Below, one piece after another: positions 48,402-49,380 of a stretch of DNA of 49,380 nucleotides. The notes under the pieces are model-generated. The model did no database searches. It was given only the letters and a program-made list of their open reading frames with translations, and was not told the origin of the DNA. Numbering within the stretch: position 1 is the first letter of the stretch; each line of letters begins with the position of its first letter. The stretch is from ZCTH02-B3 sp036563895 (GTDB lineage Bacteria > Bacillota > Bacilli > Paenibacillales > Paenibacillaceae), in contig DATCLN010000217.1 of NCBI GenBank assembly GCA_036563895.1, forward strand, positions 1 through 49,380, in the 5' to 3' direction. The translations under genes and the position numbers were made by a program.

Positions 48402-48845
48402 TTAGAACGCCAGATTGATCAGCAGGCCGCGGATCTCGCCCACCTTGCGCAACAGTTCCAGGCGGCCTTCCTCGGTCTGGAGCAGCTCTTCCCCGAGCTG
48501 CACCAGGATCTCGTCCACCTGTTCCAGCAGCTTGTACCGGCGGCCGCGGCCGCGCCGGTCCCATCCGCGCGTCTCTTTGAGGCCGATGCCCCGCCGCAGG
48601 GTGAGGTCGAGAAAATCCTTCACCATCTGCCGGTACACCTTCAGCTCCCGCACGGTCATGTTGCGGGCCAGCCGTTCTCCCTGCGCCTTGATGTCCTCGA
48701 TTCTCCGCTTGAGCTCCTCATGCGTATGCCGCTCCTGCTGCTCCTTCATCACGTCCGCAAAGGGCGTGGAAGCGGCGGGACGGACCTGGGGTTCGGTCCG
48801 CTGCAAAGTCGGGCTGCGGGGAAACATGCCAGGCTGGATTTTCAT
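48402..48845 (-). CDS. yaaR: YaaR family protein (DUF327)
   Basis: 147-residue protein of unknown function, mostly helical, conserved between darA and holB in spore-forming Firmicutes. Seen: disordered Pro/Ser start, then long helices with many charged residues (FADVMKEQQERHTHEELK, VYRQMVKDFLDLTL) and a closing GEIRGLLINLAF. Start ATG with GGTGAGC 5 bases upstream. No catalytic motif. Confidence 0.92.
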   Translation of the reverse strand: MKIQPGMFPRSPTLQRTEPQVRPAASTPFADVMKEQQERHTHEELKRRIEDIKAQGERLARNMTVRELKVYRQMVKDFLDLTLRRGIGLKETRGWDRRGRGRRYKLLEQVDEILVQLGEELLQTEEGRLELLRKVGEIRGLLINLAF

Positions 48846-48866
48846 CGGAAGCTCACCGCGCTTCGC

Positions 48867-49196
48867 TCAGAAATGTTCAAACCGTTCGACCTGCACGACG
48901 AACACCGCCGCGCCTCCCACCTGCACTTCCACCGGAAACGGAATGTAGGAGTCCGCGGCTCCGCTCACCGGCGACACCGGCGTCACCAGCTGCTCGCGCA
49001 CCTTGCAGTTGGCGCGGATGACCTCCAGCACTTCCTCCACCTTTTCGTCCTCGATGCCGACCAGGAACGTGGTGTTGCCCGCGCGGAGGAAGCCGCCGGT
49101 GCTGGCCAGCTTGGTCGCCCTGAACCCTTCCTTGATCAGGGCGTTTTGCAGCCGGTTGCTGTCCTTGTCCTGGACAATGGCAATAATCAGTTTCAT
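48867..49196 (-). CDS. darA: c-di-AMP receptor DarA (PstA/YaaQ)
   Basis: PII-like trimeric protein binding cyclic di-AMP; its output is unknown. 109 residues, normal. Seen: MKLIIAIVQDKDSNRL, KEGFRATKLASTGGFLRAGNTTF (nucleotide-binding loop; read in parts) and the VGGAAVFVVQVERFE end. Start ATG with AAGGAG 9 bases upstream. Next to tmk and yaaR as in B. subtilis. Together with the yabE leader it points to c-di-AMP signalling in this organism. Confidence 0.96.
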   Translation of the reverse strand: MKLIIAIVQDKDSNRLQNALIKEGFRATKLASTGGFLRAGNTTFLVGIEDEKVEEVLEVIRANCKVREQLVTPVSPVSGAADSYIPFPVEVQVGGAAVFVVQVERFEHF

Positions 49197-49287
49197 GCCC
49201 TCACGCTCCTTTTTCGTCTGTGGCTTCGTACGGTCCTCCCCGTTTCTCCTCTTTGGCTTTTCCGCTCCTCTGCCGCGTGCCGGGCGA

Positions 49288-49380
49288 TCAGACGCGTCCG
49301 CCCGCTCCCGCCAGCCGGACCGCCACATGCGCCCAGGCGTCCGCTTCCACCGCTTCCGGCGATCGCGCGGCGTCCAGTAC
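49288..49380 (-). CDS. tmk: Thymidylate kinase, last 30 codons only
   Basis: Only the C-terminal end is in the window; the frame is open from the right edge to a TGA. The visible residues (VLDAARSPEAVEADAW near the edge) match the LDA...SPEEV segment and final helix of Tmk, and tmk precedes darA in Bacilli. Tmk makes dTDP from dTMP. Confidence 0.75.
   Translation of the reverse strand, partial: VLDAARSPEAVEADAWAHVAVRLAGAGGRV

Overview
The window reads as chromosomal core DNA of a GC-rich, endospore-forming Firmicute, most likely in the Paenibacillaceae (a Thermobacillus/Paenibacillus/Cohnella-like relative). The reasons are the spore genes (spoIIE, spoVT, yabP, yabQ, yabG, sspF, fin, spoVG), the Gram-positive order tmk-darA-yaaR-holB-ricT-yabA-rsmI-abrB-tatD-yabE-rnmV-rsmA-yabG-veg-sspF-ispE-purR-ridA-spoVG-glmU-prs-ctc-pth-fin-mfd-prsA-spoVT-mazG-hup-rqcP-yabP-yabQ-divIC-yabR-spoIIE-yabS-yabT-tilS-hpt-ftsH-coaX-hslO-yacD-cysK, and the insertion of nadABC between ftsH and coaX and of hup between mazG and rqcP. 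No marker gene fixes the genus. Almost everything is on the minus strand, so biological order runs from the right end to the left. The only plus-strand genes called are abrB and the CGNR regulator.

Layout. 1-3.8 kb is an accessory stretch: a truncated zinc alcohol dehydrogenase, an SDR oxidoreductase, a translationally coupled pair (metal-dependent hydrolase and NAD(P)-binding protein) and a divergent CGNR zinc-finger regulator. 3.8-11.5 kb holds cysK and the operon nadA-nadB-nadC-coaX-hslO-yacD. 11.5-17.6 kb is ftsH, hpt, tilS, yabT and yabS. 17.9-25.4 kb is spoIIE, yabR, divIC, yabQ, yabP, rqcP, hup, a shortened mazG/yabN and spoVT. 25.6-34.4 kb is prsA, mfd, fin, pth, ctc, prs and glmU. 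34.6-40.6 kb is spoVG, ridA, purR, ispE, sspF, veg, yabG, rsmA and rnmV. 40.8-49.4 kb is yabE with a long structured leader, tatD, an HD phosphohydrolase, abrB, rsmI, yabA, ricT, holB, yaaR, darA and the end of tmk.

How it works together. The genes serve NAD and coenzyme A synthesis, purine/PRPP metabolism, translation quality control, cell division and sporulation. Promoter-like elements for several sigma factors can be read directly: sigma-A (cysK, nad operon, veg tandem pair, divIC, rnmV, abrB), a long-spacer spoIIE promoter of the Spo0A-activated kind, sigma-H (spoVG), sigma-G (spoVT, sspF) and sigma-K (yabG). abrB has two adjacent Spo0A boxes just downstream of its promoter. The yabE leader looks like a c-di-AMP (ydaO-type) riboswitch ending in a terminator, and the c-di-AMP receptor gene darA is in the same window.

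I found no CRISPR array, insertion sequence, phage, toxin system, tRNA or rRNA. The most unusual points are rearrangements of a conserved order: yabN has lost the front half of its methylase domain and yabM is absent beside it, metG is absent from its usual place (an HD-domain gene sits there), and yabB/yazA are absent between yabA and rsmI.
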